Source of the DNA: Xenoacremonium recifei
Taxonomy: Eukaryota; Ascomycota; Sordariomycetes; Hypocreales; Nectriaceae
Assembly (NCBI GenBank): GCA_012184525.1
Contig: WOFQ01000001.1
Coordinates: 434,001-498,000, forward strand
Direction: 5' to 3'
DNA: 64,000 nt
Both the position numbers and the translations under genes were made by a program. Below the pieces are notes generated by a model. The model saw only the letters and a program-made list of their open reading frames with translations, did not search any database and had not been told where the DNA came from. Shown piece by piece: positions 32,017 through 43,759 of the stretch (positions are counted from its first letter, which is position 1; every line of letters begins with the position of its first letter).

Positions 32017-32849
32017 CTAAGACTTTGTCGTCTCTTGTTGAAGCTTCAAAAGCTCCCTCCCCTTTCTCACAATGCGTCCATTCTCACTTATAGAGTCCTC
32101 CCCCTTTGGCTCTGTGACAAGGTATACCATGAACGCCCCTAGTTCTTCAACTTTGACTGACCAGTTCTCGCCCATGACGGCGCCAAGCCTTGTGGCAGTA
32201 CCAAGAACGCCTCCAGAGTTATTAGATACCACACCGCCTGGTTTCACGATGTATGTCTCCCATTTTTGGGCATGATCCTTCTCGAAAGCGAGAGCTTTTG
32301 TCTCAAGAACGCCCTGTAGCAGCATTAGATCATACGCCTAGAAACAACTCGACAGCTTGGCTGCTCTACCTTGATCTTGCGTGGCTTCTCAAAGAACCAG
32401 AGTTTCTGTTCCTGATTCTGACGAACGAATTTGCCACTTAGAAGGACGTAACGGAATGGTGGTCTGTTGGGATTCGATTCCAAGACCTGGATCATTGCCT
32501 CCATAAAAGCAACAGGATATTCCAGATCTATGGTCTGACTTCCGTCATAGGTCCCCATTGCCCTTCATACAATTTTTAGCTCACAGGTCTAACAAATGCT
32601 CCAGACGGATGTGTGGGCGAAGTATTACCAAATTATACCTGCTGCATCCGCATGTTGCTGCAGTACATTGTCTGGCCAGACTGTGAAATCCTTCACCAAG
32701 GAGAACTTGAGCTTCGGGTGGTTTGAGACGTCTGTGGGAAGCTCTCGGCGCCCAAAGGCGATAACGCTTGAGATATCAGGGTGGGCAAGGCATTGACTGA
32801 GAGCTTCGCTCCCAATCATCCCACTCGCACCGACGATAAGCACCTTCAT
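32017..32849 (-). CDS. Atypical short-chain dehydrogenase (NAD(P)-binding Rossmann protein)
   Basis: Exons are 32849..32629, 32562..32370 and 32313..32017, giving 236 residues. The N-terminus MKVLIVGASGMIGSEALSQC contains the GxxGxxG dinucleotide-binding loop. FGRRELP after the second strand suits NADP(H) selection. Splicing gives AGIIW-AMGTYDG and PRKIK-GVLETKA. It lacks the classic YxxxK arrangement of typical SDRs and resembles small NmrA/HIM1-like proteins, for which the reaction is mostly unknown. The C-terminus is VEELGAFMVYLV. The promoter has a tandem TCGGCCGA palindrome. Convergent with the Zn2Cys6 gene. Confidence 0.85.
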
Positions 32850-33244
32850 CGCAAGAGGGATAAGGCACCAGGTCTGATTGAGAAGAGATCAATTGGCAAG
32901 AAAGATTAAAATTGGAAGCCAATTGTAGAATGTAACCAAAGCAAGAGAGAAGTTGTGGTGAGCGGAGTTTGCCTGAACAGCGGAGGCGGAGAAGTATTAG
33001 TAGTTGCGCTGTCGGCCGAGTCGGCCGAGTACGGGACCACTGGAATTCTTGACGTTTGGGAGAATTGTGACTAAAAGAAGCTGAAGTAAGCCATAATAAG
33101 CCACTGAAGGCTGTTTAGTGTTTGAAATAGCATTAATCGGCATCTAGGCAGAAGTACTCTACGTGGTTGGATCAATAGGTTCAAGCGTCCTCTACCACTC
33201 GCACCCGTACAACAGATTCAACCACGCAGCGCGATAGCGCAGCC
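32850..33244. other. Upstream region of the SDR gene
   Basis: About 395 bp between two genes on the minus strand. It contains the tandem palindrome at 33012-33028 and otherwise nothing recognised. Confidence 0.5.
33012..33028. promoter_or_regulatory. Tandem palindrome TCGGCCGA-G-TCGGCCGA
   Basis: Two perfect 8-bp palindromes separated by one base, 163-179 bp before the SDR start codon. They contain repeated inverted CGG/CCG triplets, the half-sites read by Zn2Cys6 proteins. A role as operator is inferred from the motif only. Confidence 0.45.
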
Positions 33245-34367
33245 TTAACTCTTCCACGCTCGATAAATATTCCTGCAACCCCATTTCTCTCCTCGCCTCA
33301 AAACCACCATGTTCCGCCACTCAGGTATATTAATCGCATTGACATACCGCGACGGCTCGACGCAGAACCCGGCACCAGCGCCCCATTCTGGGCCATGCTC
33401 GGACGCGGCTTGTTTCAACCCACCGCCAGTGTAGAACTGGAAGGCTGGCTCTGTACTATGGACTTCGAGATGGATATTTGTAGAGGGATGAGAAAGGGAG
33501 ACGAGAAGAGTCGCGGGTCGCGTGCGTGTGTCTAACGGTATTGTTGAAGGGTCTGGTGAGTAGTCTGAGCAGGCGGAGGAGCCCTCGGCGGCGTGATGGG
33601 CGATGAAGCAGTGGTCTATTGTGCTGGTGAAGTCGTCTGGGTCTAGGGGATTGAGCTCGAAGGGAACGTTGGGTGTGATTCCGGGGAAGGGGGCGATAGT
33701 TCCCAGCGGGACGCCGTTGTTGTCAACAGGGAGGTGTTGAGTGCTAGGCAAGGAGGCGAAAGTGCCCGCTATAGTAGGAGCATGATCTAAATTGAAGTAA
33801 CTATGACGAATCATTAGTAGAGAATTTTAGAGGGAGAAAGAGGTGTAGAACTGGATTGGGACGGCACCTGTGGTTCGTGACATTCACGATAGTTTCCTCA
33901 CACTCGTCGCCTACCAACTCAACTTGATACTCCACCTCCAGGACTGTCTTCTTAAGACCATCCTCCTCCTCCTCAGAAACATAATACCAAACCACCAGCT
34001 CCACCGTACCAGGATATCCTTCTTCTCCGTCAGGACTTACGTAGCTAAACCTGGTTGCCTTTCTTCCTCCCCTCTCAACCGTCTCCGGTCCTTCAAATAT
34101 TTTCTTACCCCATCCGATCGTGCCACCGTGCAAATGGTTCGGATGCCGGTTGATAGGGAGCTGGTATGAGCGGCCATTCAGACTCTGGATGTTGCCGGAC
34201 GGTATACGGTTTGCCGCTCGTCCGACCGTCTCGCCAATATATTGGGTATTGTGGCGGGCGTAGGAGGTCGGATCGGGGAAGGAAAGGACGATATTGTGGT
34301 CAGCGATGGTGAAGGTGTGCAGGATAGCACCTTGAGGGAGAAATGTTATGGGTGAGTTGTGAGGCAT
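33245..34367 (-). CDS. Aldose 1-epimerase (galactose mutarotase family)
   Basis: It interconverts alpha and beta anomers of hexoses so that they can enter metabolism. Exons are 34367..33868 and 33800..33245, giving 351 residues, normal for the family. The splice rebuilds the signature VTNHSYFNL. Other family marks are YIGETVGRAANRIPSG, the catalytic-region NHLHGGTIGWGKKIF, DHCFI (acid side) and EPAFQFYTGGGL and EPSRYVNAINIPEW near the end. No signal peptide is obvious, so it is probably cytosolic. It precedes a sugar transporter and a reductase, which suggests a role in sugar use. Confidence 0.93.
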
Positions 34368-35046
34368 GGTATTGGCCTGTTTGGTGGCGGAATAGGAACC
34401 TAATACGATGGTGGATGGGCCTGGGGAGCGACTTTAGTAACGTAGGATAGCCCAGAATGCGAACTGATGGCGTGTTTACTAAATTAAAAAAATTAGGAAT
34501 TGTGAGGTGTATAGGAATAGCCATATAGGGCTCAAACTTGTACCTTGTATCGGCAAACTTTAAGGATAATTCATCGTCGGCTGATTTCTGAATGACTGTT
34601 CACAAAGGAATGTCGGATGGAACTCTCGGCACTATCGGGAGGAAATATGCGTAACCGGGGAAGCTAACAAGCTGGACAATCTAGAACCTCCTAGATTGAT
34701 CAGGATCGTCGCCTTTTAAAAAAATGTTGAGATCTAACTAGCATATTCTTGCCGTTCTCACACTAGAGCTCCATCGCCTCACTATACTCTAGTTTTTACT
34801 CGGATCTTGGCTGCTTATTGCGTGACGTGAAGTGTTAAACTGGCAAGAACCACATGCCCCAAGATAACCATCCCAATTCTCATATCATCTGCACACTCTA
34901 CTAGCGTCGCGCAGAGGGTGAGTCTCTGTGATGCCCCAGTCGCACTGTACATCACGTTCCTCGCCCTAAAACTGTGCTGTTTGGATTGGAATGAGGTCAC
35001 TTCTAGAGACAGTTACAACCCATCTACTATTGCAACAAAATGCACA
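34368..35046. other. Intergenic region between two minus-strand genes
   Basis: About 680 bp holding the promoter of the mutarotase and the 3' end of the sugar transporter. No gene, RNA or repeat recognised. Confidence 0.5.
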
Positions 35047-37142
35047 TTAACTGCGCTGCATGCCGGCAGAAGCGCGCTCTACACACTCGGCATGCGACTC
35101 TTCAGGCATTCTCTCTAAATCTAGCTTCATGGTACCGAGCTTGCCGCTCTCGAGAGCATAAGCATCGTGCGGAACGACGCCGAAGAGAGCATCCATGGAT
35201 TCGAGAGAAAGACCTACGGTGAGTGAGTGTGGGATCAGCGAAGGATGGCATTGAGGGGCCGACTTGTCGTGCCTTACCTTTAGTTTCGGGTATGTAGAAC
35301 CAGACAAAGAGGAACATTGCGAGGCATAGGGAGCCAAAAATGATATACGTCCCGTATCCTATCCAAGTCCTCAGAATCAGGACCATTATATTGCTGACAG
35401 ACGGGCGCTAAGAGTACTTACCGTTTGAACCAGCTGTAGCAAGCATGTTTGGAACAGCCCTCGAAATAACAAAACTGAACAACCACTGCGTCATGGCCGC
35501 CATCGATACATTCAAGGCACGAAGACGCGCACTGGGGATCTCCGCGACATAGATCCAGCAAACCGGACCCCAGCCAAACTGGAAACACACGGCAAACAGG
35601 TAGATGCAAACAAGGGCTGCATATCCCACAGGAGGTAATGGCTCACCCTTCAGCGGAGGCGAGATTCGGACGTAGATGCCAATGAATAGCATGCATAAAC
35701 CTTGGCCGATAGAAGTCCACAGCAGGGACTTGCGCCGGCCGAGACTGTCGGCCACGAAGAGTAAGAACACTGCACAAGCAACTGTTTTGACAACGCCGTA
35801 GATTCCAGTTGCGAAAAGGCTAGTGGTTTGGCCCTCGATGCCGATGTTCTCGAAGATTTGGGGAGCGTAAGTAGCTATGGCGTTCGTTCCCGTCCATTGT
35901 TGCGATACCATGATGCCAATGGTGATAAGGGCGCGTTTCCGATTCCCTGGGATCGTCCACATCTCTCGCATAAGATCCTTGAATCGAGAGCCACCCATCA
36001 AGGCGCGTTCCGTTTCAAGCTGAAGGCGGATGTCATCAAATTCTGCCTCGATATATTGGTGGTCCAACGGGAGCATTCGAACTTTGGCGAGAGTCATTTT
36101 GGCTTCCTCCCACCGATCTTGCTTCGCTAAGAAGCGTGGGGATTCGTTACAGAAGAACATGAAGATAATGAGGAGCACGGCTGGAAGACCCTGCATGGCA
36201 AGAGGGACTATCCAAGTGGCGTCACCTGACAGATGTAGCGCTACACCGTAGTTGATCCAGAAGGCCAGCATGGCCCCGAAAACGATGTTTAGCTGATATA
36301 CGCCAGTGAGTAGGCCTCGAATCGCTCGGGGGACATTCTCGGCAATATATAGGGGCGTGACCATGGAAGCCGCACCAAGACTAAGGCCAGTAGTGAATCT
36401 ATATTGTGTTAGTCCAGGCACAGTTCCCTTACACAGGAAACCTTCACTAACCTCCCAACGTAGATGATAGCAAGGTAACCCCAGGCGTTGAATTGCAAAA
36501 TAACGCCGATCAATGCAACTACGCCTGAAATGAGGAGAGTAGGACGTCGTCCGAGTTTGTCAGATAATGGAGCGGCAATCAGGGCTCCTGCGAATCCCCC
36601 AGCTTGCAATGTCGACACGATATTTGCCTGAAGATTAGCGAGAGCTATATCACCGCCGGCCTTATCAAGTCCAAACCGTCTAGGTAGTGAGAGGTGAGCA
36701 CAACTGTTCACACCAGTAAATGGACGGAGAGGGAGAAAAGGTCAACGTACTTCACAAAGGCTGGGAGGATAAGCACACCGCTGATGACTGCGTTGCTGTA
36801 GATCACATAGTTAGCAAATTTACATATCGACTGTGAACAAAAACTCCAAAATCCATGTCATGTCTCCCTAGTTGCTTTGTTGCCGCGACATCGCCAGCAG
36901 AACGAACTATCGGAACGTCGAGAAAGAAGATGAAACATACTCCATCCCGAAAAGCATCGCACCAAAGCTTGCCTACCGTGGACGTGTTAGCATATGCCTT
37001 TAAAGACATCACATCAGAACGGGAAGAAACTTACCGATAAGGCTAGCACAATGGCTCGCCATCCGTAAATATCTGGGGGATCTAGCTTCATGGCATCATT
37101 GCGGACAACTTTGCTGAAAAACCAGTAACCGAGGTTACCCAT
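35047..37142 (-). CDS. MFS sugar transporter (hexose/quinate type)
   Basis: Seven exons: 37142..37035, 36972..36938, 36795..36751, 36679..36452, 36398..35422, 35358..35278 and 35213..35047, giving 546 residues. Twelve spans are expected. Family blocks are rebuilt across the junctions: SFGAMLFGMDNAVISGVL, APLSDKLGRRPTLL, YVGRFTTGLSLGAASM, TPLYIAENVPRAIRG, NESPRFLAKQDRWEEA, QQWTGTNAIATYAPQIF, PVCWIYVAEIPSARLR and PETKGLSLESMDALFG. This is the sugar-porter family, closest in feel to quinate/hexose permeases; the substrate is not determined. Two exons are only 35 and 45 nt. It is divergent from the aldo-keto reductase, and the shared promoter has three CreA-type sites. Confidence 0.92.
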
Positions 37143-38091
37143 GTTTATTGGAATGGAAAATAGGAGCACAAATACGGAAATCAGAGCGTGATCTGGCAAA
37201 GATGATTTTTCTCGGGATCTCGGGATAGAGAGCAGGAGGTGTAGGTCCAGGGAAGTAGAGTGTCAGCAGGAGGGGAGTCGGTGCACGAGGCTTGGGAACA
37301 CGACTTGAATTTATAGCGATCGATGGCCCGTTGCCAAGACAGATAGCTAGTACTGAGTATGGCTTAATCCATAGACCTAACGGCTTACCCAAGCAGGATC
37401 CTTCCGATACCCCAGACTACTGGGAACTCGGCTAGAAATCCCCCGCGTTCCCCCGCACTCTCCCCGCGATCTGTAAAGTGCACGACATACGAAGAAGCAA
37501 GCGGTCGATAAGAGGCTTTAAGTCGCTAAGTCGTTTGGAAGGATCGGCACAGCTTGTCGGATGGAAGCATCGCTTGGATAATTGCGAGCCCTAAGCGATG
37601 CAGCCGATGAACGCGCAAGTTTCCCAAACCATGAACAGCACCACGAGGTCCATTCTAATACGGATAGAGCAGAGCAGATTGAGCATTAATTTCCGGATGG
37701 AGGAGTCGTTTCAATTTATAGCTGCCTTACGTTCGGGCGGCCCAGTTCGTTATATCCCCATCTCCCGATGGTCCTTCCGATAAACCGATGACCCTGCCGA
37801 CAAACCAACCACAGGCCGGAACAACTGCAAAGGCCAAATGCCGCTGGCTACAATTAATTAAATATCGAGATGCTCGTTTGCTATTTAAACGACAGCCAAA
37901 GCATCTTCTATCTATTGATTTGACGTTGATGTAGGAAAAGAGAAATTCCTAAGAAAACGATAAGACAAAGCTGGAGAGCAATTGCGTACGAGTTGCCAAC
38001 AAAAAGTATAACCTCTTCAGCTTCACTCAACCCCCTGACCCCCAACGGGTAACTGCTGGTCCAGCGGCATTGTTGCTTCGAAATCGCAGCC
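37143..38091. other. Divergent promoter region of transporter and aldo-keto reductase
   Basis: About 950 bp between the two start codons, holding the phased CCCCGC triplet at 37441-37467. No other gene is recognised. Confidence 0.6.
37441..37467. promoter_or_regulatory. Three phased CreA/Cre1-type sites (CCCCGC)
   Basis: CCCCGC occurs at 37441-37446, 37451-37456 and 37462-37467. Its complement GCGGGG fits the carbon-catabolite repressor consensus SYGGRG. Start-to-start spacing is 10 and 11 bp, one helical turn each. It lies about 300 bp before the transporter start and about 625 bp before the reductase start. Confidence 0.6.
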
Positions 38092-39125
38092 ATGACAGAC
38101 AGATGTTTTGAGCTGAACACCGGAGCATCAATTCCGGCCTTGGCAATTGGTCAGAATGATTTACCCCCTCTCTCTTTTTTTAGAGACTGTCCGCGGGAAA
38201 CGCCATGCTGATCAATCCTAGGCACCTGGCAGTCTCCAGAAGGACAAGTCCGAGAGGCAATCACAACTGCCATAAAGGCAGGATATCGACACATTGACTG
38301 CGCCTACGCCTACGGTAACGAGGTAGAAGTCGGTCAGGGTATCAAAGCCGGGCTCGAAGCTACGGGGTTGAAAAGAAGTGACCTTTTCATAACAACGAAA
38401 TTGTGGTGCACATACCATACCCGCGCTCTGCATGCATTGGACAAGAGCTTGGGGCGGCTGGGCTTGGATTATGTTGATCTATATCTTATGCATTGGCCCC
38501 TCCCTATGAACCCTAATGGGAATCACGACACAATCCCACGGCTTCCAGACGGAAGCAGGGATCTTCTAAAGGACTGGACACATGTCATGACATACAAGGA
38601 CATGGAGAAGCTTCCTAAAGAGAAAGTGAAGGCGATTGGTATAGCCAACTACAGCGTGAAATATCTGGAAGAATTATTGCCGCAAGTCAATATCGTACCC
38701 GCTGTGAACCAGATCGAGAATCATCCTCTGTTGCCGCAGGAGGAGATCTTGGACTTTTGCCGGGAGAAAGGCATACATATTACGGCCTATAGTCCGTTAG
38801 GAAGTACCGGAAGCCCGCTCATGCAGGACGAGACTGTCATCAGAATCGCGCAAGAGATAGGAGCTACACCAGCGAGCGTGCTCCTAAGTTATCATGGTGA
38901 GTATCTAGTATCTCGCACAATCAATTATGCTGACAAAGTGCAGTCAATCGAGGCAGGTCAGTGATTGCTAAATCCGTCACGCCGTCCAGAATAGAAGAAA
39001 ACAAAAACCTAGTAGAGCTAGGTGACAATCACATGTTAGCCCTAGACGGAATATCAGAGAAGGGTCTCAAGAGATTTGTTTACCCTGACTTTGGGGTTAA
39101 CTTCGGATTCCCAGATAAGCAATAG
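38092..39125 (+). CDS. NAD(P)H-dependent aldo-keto reductase
   Basis: It reduces aldehydes or sugars with NAD(P)H. Exons are 38092..38149, 38222..38896 and 38944..39125, giving 304 residues, a standard AKR length. The start MTDRCFELNTGASIPALAIG-TWQSPEGQ is rebuilt by the first splice. The second gives LLSYHV-NRGRSVIAKSVTPS, the cofactor-binding end. The catalytic set is visible: GYRHIDCAYAYGNE (Asp, Tyr), FITTKLW (Lys) and LYLMHWP (His). The C-terminal sequence VYPDFGVNFGFPDKQ is extended. Within the family it could act on pentoses, uronic-acid-derived aldehydes or glyceraldehyde; sequence alone does not tell. It is divergent from the sugar transporter and followed by a Zn2Cys6 regulator. Confidence 0.93.
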
Positions 39126-39566
39126 ATGTTCATAGATGCAAGTTTGCTCTGACCTACCGGCCCTTTCGAGCTGAATCTGAATTCAGGGGAATCTACATCC
39201 TTTTCAAGTGGTTTCGGCACTCTCTACAAGGGCTCAATTACGCGTCTGATCGTCTTATAATAAACAATTACGCTGTGAAGATGTTACAGTGGTTCATTAC
39301 TTCGTATGATGAGCACGGTTCTGGTGAAGAGCCCACTGTCCCGGTGACGGATTTAAGGCTGGCGGACGTAAGCACATGATGCTCCTGGTGCTTATATCCG
39401 CCCCGAAGCTCTGCCATGCTTTATCTCCGTCCCTCATCTCGCACGTCAAGTCCGTCGCGGAGCTTCTTGAGTTTTTCAATCCTTCCTTCCCAATCTCCAT
39501 TCCCAATATTCTCTTTACGGCCGAGACAGGAGCTATACCGGATCAATAGTGCTCAGTCCTTGCAGC
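39126..39566. other. Intergenic region before a regulator gene
   Basis: About 440 bp with the terminator of the aldo-keto reductase and the promoter of the Zn2Cys6 gene. No clear motif. Confidence 0.5.
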
Positions 39567-41939
39567 ATGGCCATGGAAGCGGAGATACAACCCCAACTGG
39601 AGATACTCCAAACTCAAAGCGACGAATCCCAGCACGCAACACAGAGTCAACCAATCCCACCGCGTCGACGGAGACGGCCTGCTCTGGCATGTCGTGAGTG
39701 TCGTCGCCGTAAGATCAAGTGTGACCAAAAGCACCCTTGCCAGCATTGCGTCCGTCATAAGACCCAATGCATTTACCAAATGTACCGCGATGGCCCTGAA
39801 CCTACTACCCCAGACAGTGCCAGGGTTTCTCGGGCATCTAGGCGAGGACCAGCAGCAAGTTCATCGCCATCACAGAACTCCACACAGAGCCAAGCTCAGC
39901 AACCCCTGCCGTCTCTCAAGAAGAACAATGGTGACCAAAATGGAGCCAATGGATCAGCTACCAGTCAATCTCGTCCCGATATCGCCCCTACAACCCATGA
40001 CCGGTTGGGTATTCCTACCCCAGCTTCAACATCCCAGAACGCCGAAGTCCAGGAGCTATTGCAAAGGATCCAGAGACTTGAGCATTCCACGCAATCTCAG
40101 GCTGGTGATGGAAACACCGCTGCTCCTTCGCCGCGATCTGAAGTTGAGCGACAGCGTCCCAAACGTCAGCGTGTGGACGCATCTCTAGAGTGGGAAACAA
40201 TGCTCAACAAGTCGAGGGATCTAGGTCGAGGCGGCGGCTGGACCGAATCATTTCAAGAATTTGCCCCGATTATCACCTGCTGGGGTGAGATAATGGGCAA
40301 GGTCAGCAGCAATCCTTCTTTCCGAGAACCTGACACAGCGGCCCTTGTTGCCGAGGCCGGCGAGCTGCTTCGGAAGTCCAAACGTACAGCCAAGGGCCTC
40401 AAAGTTGCTCGTCCAACTCGGGGACTGTCGTCTCTCCCTGATTTACCGGCACCACCGCCTCGCGAAATTTGCGACACTATGGCCAATCTCTATGTAACAT
40501 CATTCGAGACGACGCTTCGGATCCTCCACATTCCTAGTTTCTGGCGCGACTATCAGACATATTGGGATCCCTCGGGGGCCGTATCCGCTGACACACAACT
40601 GATTGTTCTGCTTGCCATTGGTATAGGTTCAAGCCTTGTTGATCATGGCAGTCCAGAGGCTGCACTTCGCAACACGGAGTTGGTCCACCATTGGATCTAC
40701 GCAGCTGAAACTTGGCTTGTCGGACCACTAGAGAAAGACCGAGTCAGTGTCACTGGGCTGCAAGTCTACTGCTTGACCATTTTGGCACGGCAGGTCTTCT
40801 CCATTGGTGGCGACACGGTCTGGATGTCGATGGGAGCCCTGGTCCATCGGGCTATGCAGATAGGCTTACACCGCGATCCTCAGTGTCTCCCGGGACAGCC
40901 TATGCTAGTTCTTCCCGCAGAGGTCCGCCGGCGACTTTGGGCAACTGTTCTCGAACTAGTTGTACAGGCGTCGCTCGATGACAGGATGCCGCCGCGGATA
41001 TCGTTCGACGAGTTTAACACCGAACCACCGTCGAATATTAATGATGATGAGATGGATGAAACAACTTCAACCATCCAACCTCACCCGAGAGACCAATTCA
41101 CTTCAAGTTCAATCCAGCTTGCACTCTTCGACTCCCTTCCTACTCGTCTTCGCATTCTCCAAATGCTGAGCGGGTTCGAGGTTGACAGGTCCTATCAACA
41201 GACCCTCGCCCTTAGTGCAGAGCTGATGGACGCCCTTAAATCGAACAGTCGTCTAATGAGGAATGGTTCAGGATCTTCACCGTTTCAGAGAAACCTTCTA
41301 GATTACCAGGTTCGCCGCTTCGTCATCCCGCTACATTTCGCCTTCAGCAATCAGGCACGTACAAATCCAGAGTACTACTATTCGCTCAAGCTAAGCGTCG
41401 ATGCTGCCAATGCCCTCATGTCCCCAGAGAAGGACGATTGCTTCTCTAGACTTATGGTGTTTGGTGGCGGAATGTTCCGGGAGGGCCTCCGTGTTGTAAC
41501 TGTGGCGGTACCTCTCGCGTTGCTGATCCACGTCCAGAATCAGCATGTTGACGGCACGCTCCAGCGGCCCAACCAATATCGAGAGCTTCTAAAACAGAGC
41601 ATTCGCGACATGATATCAATGTCAGAGGACCGCATTCGTCAAGGTGAAACCAACATCAAGAGCCCAATGTTTCTACACATGATTCTTGCTCAAGTAGAGG
41701 CCATCGAGGCAGACTTGCCTCTAGAGGCACGACTTGCGCGCAGTGCAAGAGACAGCCTAGAATATTGCTATGATATAATCAAGCAGCGAGCTGAGAATGT
41801 GTCATTGGCCTGGACCCCTGGCTCTGGTCTCGAAGGCATTGATATCGGACCTGGCTATGGGCTCGACGTATATGGTCTGGATGTGGACTGGGAGTCATAT
41901 ATGCCTGATCAAGCATTTTTCAGTGAAATGGCTACCTAA
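39567..41939 (+). CDS. Zn2Cys6 transcription factor
   Basis: An intronless frame of 790 residues from the ATG at 39567; the frame is open a little further upstream but only through a GTG. The zinc cluster is near residues 40-68 (ACRECRRRKIKCDQKHPCQH, then C and C six residues on) and preceded by an Arg patch. A Ser/Gln-rich linker follows, with a leucine-rich coiled coil (VQELLQRIQRLEHS). The fungal-specific domain shows LHIPSFWRDYQTYWDPSGAV, then VYCLTILARQVF, ALVHRAMQIGLHRDP and RRRLWATVLELVVQASLDDR. The C-terminus is acidic and aromatic (YGLDVDWESYMPD), a possible activation region. Its place beside a transporter and reductase makes it a candidate local regulator, by position only. Confidence 0.93.
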   Translation: MAMEAEIQPQLEILQTQSDESQHATQSQPIPPRRRRRPALACRECRRRKIKCDQKHPCQHCVRHKTQCIYQMYRDGPEPTTPDSARVSRASRRGPAASSSPSQNSTQSQAQQPLPSLKKNNGDQNGANGSATSQSRPDIAPTTHDRLGIPTPASTSQNAEVQELLQRIQRLEHSTQSQAGDGNTAAPSPRSEVERQRPKRQRVDASLEWETMLNKSRDLGRGGGWTESFQEFAPIITCWGEIMGKVSSNPSFREPDTAALVAEAGELLRKSKRTAKGLKVARPTRGLSSLPDLPAPPPREICDTMANLYVTSFETTLRILHIPSFWRDYQTYWDPSGAVSADTQLIVLLAIGIGSSLVDHGSPEAALRNTELVHHWIYAAETWLVGPLEKDRVSVTGLQVYCLTILARQVFSIGGDTVWMSMGALVHRAMQIGLHRDPQCLPGQPMLVLPAEVRRRLWATVLELVVQASLDDRMPPRISFDEFNTEPPSNINDDEMDETTSTIQPHPRDQFTSSSIQLALFDSLPTRLRILQMLSGFEVDRSYQQTLALSAELMDALKSNSRLMRNGSGSSPFQRNLLDYQVRRFVIPLHFAFSNQARTNPEYYYSLKLSVDAANALMSPEKDDCFSRLMVFGGGMFREGLRVVTVAVPLALLIHVQNQHVDGTLQRPNQYRELLKQSIRDMISMSEDRIRQGETNIKSPMFLHMILAQVEAIEADLPLEARLARSARDSLEYCYDIIKQRAENVSLAWTPGSGLEGIDIGPGYGLDVYGLDVDWESYMPDQAFFSEMAT

Positions 41940-42018
41940 GGTACATCGTGTAAATTCTAGAAAGCGATATTAACAAATGGAAACGTGTACTATTCCGGTG
42001 ATAGAACTCCGTCATTCC

Positions 42019-43722
42019 CTAAGGAGCCAGCATTCGGAACATCAACAACGAAACTGCCACATTTATCACAAGCGTCCCAATGCTGCTAGCCACTGTGAAA
42101 GGGACAATCGCTGTTTGCAAGTCATCCAGATGCCCCTTGATGAACCAAAGTGTACCGCCCAGCGTCGCAGCACTCAATACTAACACCGGGATAAAGATCA
42201 CCCACACTGAGTAATGCTCTTGTACGTAGATGCCAAAGGCTCGTCGATGCGTGACCAGATCGCTTCGTATTCGCACCGGCAGCATCTCATTCAAAGCCGA
42301 TGATGTACCACAGTCTTCGGGATGCAGGAAATACCAGCAGATCTCTCGCACAGGGAACGGCAGCCCCTCAGGCCATGGTTTGGGCGCGTAACGATACTCC
42401 GAATATTCAGGGTCGGCTAATTGAGGGTACCGCTGACAGTCGTTGTGAATATGCACGAGAAGCTGGCGGTCTGAACCGTTCTGTCGCTGAAGGAAGCTGT
42501 GGAACTAGATGATAACGTTAGGTAGCTATTACGGAAACGGCATAAAGAAACTCACGCGATAGAATCTTATCCCGGAGATTCTTTTGATGCTTGGCCAACT
42601 TGACGAAACTTTCCGATATGCTTGTCTTAGTTTCTCGATAGTCTCTCTGTCATTTGTGCCTAGCTTAGCTGCTTGGGCTCTCGAGTCATGGCTTGCAACG
42701 TCCGCACACAAGAAAAGTGTTGTTTCTGTGGTATCTGTTGTCTGGCAAGCCGGATCGCTGCCTTGTATCTCAAGCTGCGGATCTTCGTCCTGCTTCGTAT
42801 GCGTAGTATTCGCGGTCATTGTGGAGCTAGTGGATGAAGCTGCTCCTGTCGAACTACCGACATCGCCAACAGCTTTTGACGTAGTATTTTCTGTGGGATT
42901 TGGCTGAGGCCCCGGAGGAGACGAGGTTTCGTCTTCTGCAACTCCCACGAAATGTTCGTAAAGAATTTGCATCAGACTTGTGCCATGGAGAAACACTCTC
43001 GGCCGGCCAAGAAATGTCCATCCGAATTGGTTTTTGTCTGCGTCGACATTATAGAATGGGAAATCGAACAAATCCGAGGCCAACTTTTTCGGTATATCAC
43101 AATAATATCTGGCTCTTCGTAAATCCTTCTAATTGTTCAAGATTAGCGTTGACTCTAAGTGCTTGGTTAGATGAGCTTACTAGGTCCATCGAGTATACCC
43201 GTACTCGAGAATCAAGAAGCTCGCCCTCCGGGTCGTTGAACGGATACCACGACAATGGCCGCCCAACAGAGAGCTCAGTTATGAGCTTGCAAACCTCTAT
43301 CGGCAGTGCCATCTGTCCAAACTCACGGCTTCTTGAGTCAATATGGTAGGTCCAAGGGTCGGGCCTCCTCTTGACTCGTCTTATTTCCTCAGTGCCAGCC
43401 GAGACAGTAGCGCTCGATTCTAGTCCAAGCACTCCAGCAGCAGACTTTGTAGTAGCTTCCTCGTCCTTTTTCTTCTGCGCCACAGTCTGACCTTTTGCTT
43501 TGACCATTTTCAGAACTTCGTATGCTGCCATTGCCCTCAGAACTTCTTTCATTTCTTCCGGCCTGTCATTTTTCCCGATAACGTGAAGATACTTGATCCA
43601 AAGGGTTTCGCGTGATCTCAAAAGCGCATTGAATATCATTCTGGACATTTTCTTATCGTAGTCAGGGTTTCTCTCCTCAGCGTCTAGCTCTTCTTCATTA
43701 TTATTATCATCTTTGGACAATT

Positions 43723-43759
<37 letters not shown>

